Positions 32,397-34,473 of a DNA stretch of 34,473 bases are shown piece after piece. This DNA is from Treponema sp. GTDB lineage: Bacteria > Spirochaetota > Spirochaetia > Treponematales > Breznakiellaceae. Numbering within the stretch: position 1 is the first letter of the stretch; the number at the start of each line of letters is the position of its first letter. Under the pieces are notes generated by a model. It was not told the DNA's origin. It made no database searches and saw only the letters and a list, made by a program, of their open reading frames with translations. The position numbers and the translations under genes are program-made. The stretch spans positions 1-34,473 of the forward strand of contig JAITIK010000141.1 in assembly GCA_031279555.1 (NCBI GenBank), written 5' to 3'.

Positions 32397-33482
32397 CTAC
32401 TTGCTCAAGAAATACCCTTCAATAATCTGTATAAACTGATCGGGAACTTCCAGATTCGTAACATGATCGGCATCAAGCTTTATATATTGACAATTGGGAA
32501 TCAATGAAACAGCCCGATTCGCCTGTTCCTGATTCATCGCGCCATTCAACGTACCGTCTTCCATGATCTCAAAATGGGCATGAATCAATAATGCTGGACA
32601 CCGGATTTTCACAAGCGCATCAGCATGATCAAACCCTTCATTCCATGTTCCTTCATGAAATGAAGCGCCAAATCGCGGATCATAATAATTCAAGCCCCTC
32701 AGCATTTCCTGTACAACAATTGGTAAAAACGCTATCGCAACTGGTTTCCCGGGATTGGCTTTTTTATAATTACTTACAACAAATTTAATCAACGGCTGGG
32801 ATAATGGCCCTGTATACGTTCTAAAAAACTCCGTGCCATTTTCTATCCAGTAATCCAAAAAATTACCGCCATACTGTTTATCCTGAACCGCTTTATAACT
32901 GGCAGTGAAAAGCTTGTCTGCAATTGTCTGTTTTATTTCAGGATATTCAGACGAGAACAATGGCGGATCTTCCAAAACAACCGCCTTTACCAAGTCAGGT
33001 CTATTGGCAGCCAGCCAGACAGTTAAAAGTCCTCCCGATGAATTTCCGGTTACATAAGCAGGCTCCCCAATTGCCGTCTCAATGAAATTCGCCAAATCGT
33101 TTCCGATTTGGCTGGCTGTCATAGGGTAATTATCAGGATATATGGTCTTTCCATGACCAGGATAGTCCACCGCAAATATATGAAATTCTTTTGATAGCGC
33201 CGGCAACACTTTACTGTAAGTAAACCAGTCCAGCGTCTGCGCGTGCAGCAGAAGCAATGCGGGCCCGTTATTTTGTCCTTCCACATAATTGAAATCCACA
33301 TCGCCAACTTTGACGGTCTTTTCTATTACGCCTGCTTCAATCAGTTTTTGTTCCGATGGATTTTTATAATATTTCATATAAGTCATTAGGATGATACATC
33401 CTCCTGCTATGATAACTAAGATAAAACTTATAACAATAGAAAATTTCAGCGCTTTTATTTTCAAAGAATTATTAGTGTTCAT
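32397..33482 (-). CDS. Membrane-anchored alpha/beta hydrolase
   Basis: 361 residues from ATG 33482; AAGGAG is 11 bases upstream. Residues about 13-34 are a single N-terminal membrane helix (KFSIVISFILVIIAGGCIIL); the rest would lie outside the cytoplasm as a tethered enzyme. Fold markers: PALLLLHAQTLDWFTY (oxyanion strand, with Ala where HG is usual), FAVDYPGHGKT, the nucleophile elbow VTGNSSGGLLTVW (Ser148 in GxSxG), VLEDPP, CPALLIHAHFEIMEDG in the acid region and ADHVTNLEVPDQFI with the catalytic His. The family covers esterases, peptidases and haloperoxidase-like enzymes; substrate unknown. Codon third positions are much more AT-rich than in housekeeping neighbours, and it sits between an IS630 remnant and an integrase fragment, so recent transfer is likely. 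Confidence 0.85.
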   Translation of the reverse strand: MNTNNSLKIKALKFSIVISFILVIIAGGCIILMTYMKYYKNPSEQKLIEAGVIEKTVKVGDVDFNYVEGQNNGPALLLLHAQTLDWFTYSKVLPALSKEFHIFAVDYPGHGKTIYPDNYPMTASQIGNDLANFIETAIGEPAYVTGNSSGGLLTVWLAANRPDLVKAVVLEDPPLFSSEYPEIKQTIADKLFTASYKAVQDKQYGGNFLDYWIENGTEFFRTYTGPLSQPLIKFVVSNYKKANPGKPVAIAFLPIVVQEMLRGLNYYDPRFGASFHEGTWNEGFDHADALVKIRCPALLIHAHFEIMEDGTLNGAMNQEQANRAVSLIPNCQYIKLDADHVTNLEVPDQFIQIIEGYFLSK

Positions 33483-33506
33483 ATTGGCGCATACTCCTTA
33501 TTACTA

Positions 33507-33534
33507 ATTAAAACAATATTCAATATTTTGTCAA
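33507..33534 (-). promoter_or_regulatory. Promoter of the alpha/beta hydrolase
   Basis: Minus strand: TTGACA (33529-33534, perfect), 16-base spacer, TTTAAT (33507-33512, five of six). The Shine-Dalgarno AAGGAG follows at 33494-33499. Confidence 0.6.
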
Positions 33535-34136
33535 TATGTTTTACCAATTATATTCAGAAAGATTAGGTGGCATGTCGCATAACGTTTCGGCTGTATGGTA
33601 CGCTAATTTCCCCTACTACCGGATAATCCACCACAAAATTTTGTTTATTCGCCCTTTGTTCTTTTATAGACACTACCATAACTCATATTCTTTGTCAACT
33701 ATTTTTTAAAAAAATGAAAAAACCAGCGTTTTTAAATAATGACAAAAAGATGCAGATAAAACAATGAAAGAAACATGCGAAGGAATCAGCTAACGGCATG
33801 GGATGAGATTTCTTGAGATGGGAGCGGAAGGGGATCGCGCGGATTTTCTAGCGCGGCCGGCGCCGTCATGCGGTCCGTCGAAGACAGTCGCGGCGATAAA
33901 GAGCCTAACGGCAAAGGAACCGTTTGGGAAGCGCTCCGGCGTGAAGGGACAATCATGGGGGGAATTCCGGGCGGACGGACATTTCGTGAGCGCGGCGGGA
34001 CGACGCAGCGACGAATGCGTGACAACGAGCCGGGCAAGATTACAGGGAACGGAAGGACGCGGGCATATTAGGATAAAATCAGCTTGCGCGCAACCCATGT
34101 CGAAGATGTGGAGAATTGCCGCTTAATCTGTTTGAT
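33535..34136. other. No supported gene; abrupt change of base composition
   Basis: 33535-33780 is AT-rich and empty. From about 33800 to 34090 the sequence turns GC-rich and has long overlapping frames on both strands (for example 33868-34071 plus, with GTVWEALRREGTIMGGIPGG), none with a domain I recognise. Simultaneous openness of several frames is typical of GC-rich non-coding or remnant DNA. Confidence 0.5.
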
Positions 34137-34473
34137 CTAACGTTGCGGGGGCGCGTTCAGGAAAAGCGTTCTGCCTAAAATATCGAATATCCGCCGGGCT
34201 TTTTCAAGCATCTTTTCACAGCCCAGCTTGTCTTTATGGTTGTATAGTTTTGAAACGTCTTTCGACACTTTGTGCCCCATAAAGAACTCCTCGGCCCCTT
34301 CGCCGAGATTTTCAGAGTCCATAAGCGTTTTCCAGTAATGCCTGCCGCTGTAATAGGATATATACTATTCTTCAAGGTCGGCGGCGCTCACGCCCAGCCT
34401 CCCGCCCAATTCGACGTTCACTTTTTTGTAAACCGCAGACTGGTTATAGCCTTTCTTTGAAAACAGATAGTCG
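34137..34473 (-). pseudogene. Tyrosine recombinase (integrase), C-terminal part, interrupted
   Basis: Enters from the right edge reading DYLFSKKGYNQSAVYKKVNV, GGRLGVSAADLEE, then an in-frame TAG at 34365-34367, then YISYYSGRHYWKTLMDSENL, EEFFMGHKVSKDVSKLYNHK, and ends KARRIFDILGRTLF. The GHKVS...SKLYNHKD block is the end of a tyrosine recombinase, with the conserved Gly-His pair and the nucleophile Tyr; YYSGRHYWKTLM replaces the LRHTFAT helix. One stop codon separates the two halves, so the gene is probably dead, or the TAG is a sequencing error. It suggests that a phage or integrative element lies to the right of the window. Confidence 0.75.

Noticed and set aside
33790-34126. Several 70-107-codon frames on both strands
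   Set aside because: Mutually overlapping, GC-rich and unrecognisable; treated as remnant DNA.

Overview
The window looks like chromosomal DNA of a spirochaete, most likely a termite-gut-type Treponema. The evidence is: mid-range GC; a hydrogenase-CheA sensor like the sensory [FeFe] hydrogenases described in termite-gut treponemes; a PPi-clade phosphofructokinase; a PD-(D/E)XK (Rpn/PDDEXK_2) protein of a type common in those genomes; and a FIST-type sensor kinase. This assignment rests on recognised protein families, not on a database search.

Layout. 1-2.1 kb is decayed: a broken lipoprotein gene, a 15-base poly-G tract, inverted repeats and a frameshifted Rpn-family gene. 2.3-7.8 kb holds single genes: an exported protein, a lone nucleoside/sugar ABC permease, a periplasmic BOF-type OB-fold protein, a P-loop protein with a C-terminal Asp23-like domain, and phosphofructokinase. 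7.9-13.9 kb is a minus-strand run: uppP, a DEAD-box helicase, a membrane-anchored coiled-coil protein, metN, metI and a small membrane protein. tRNA-Phe lies at 14.2 kb. 15.1-18.4 kb is a two-gene operon for an [FeFe]-hydrogenase/PAS/HPt/CheA-ATPase sensor and a CheX-type phosphatase. 18.4-21.5 kb holds rlmE and serC-serA. 21.6-26.9 kb is a graveyard of surface and signalling genes, including a poly-C tract behind a perfect promoter, an Ig-like lipoprotein, duplicated receiver domains and a broken FIST/kinase/receiver/HPt gene. 27.2-30.4 kb is proS-gltA. 30.4-34.5 kb is AT-rich accessory DNA: an IS630 remnant, a small membrane ORF, a membrane-anchored alpha/beta hydrolase and a broken tyrosine recombinase.

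How the genes work together. The sensor/CheX pair is the most interesting system: the arrangement predicts that H2 (or redox) sensed at an H-cluster feeds a CheA-like phosphotransfer output with a dedicated CheY-P phosphatase. serC-serA make phosphoserine. proS-gltA and the phosphofructokinase are core metabolism and translation.

Two genome-scale patterns stand out. Four genes without a Shine-Dalgarno sequence (the P-loop/Asp23 gene, the coiled-coil gene, uppP and proS) each have a -35/N17/-10 promoter whose -10 box ends 6-7 nt before the start codon, which predicts leaderless mRNAs. Separately, several broken genes can each be restored by removing one base from a mononucleotide run, which means either real slippage decay or homopolymer miscalls in the assembly.
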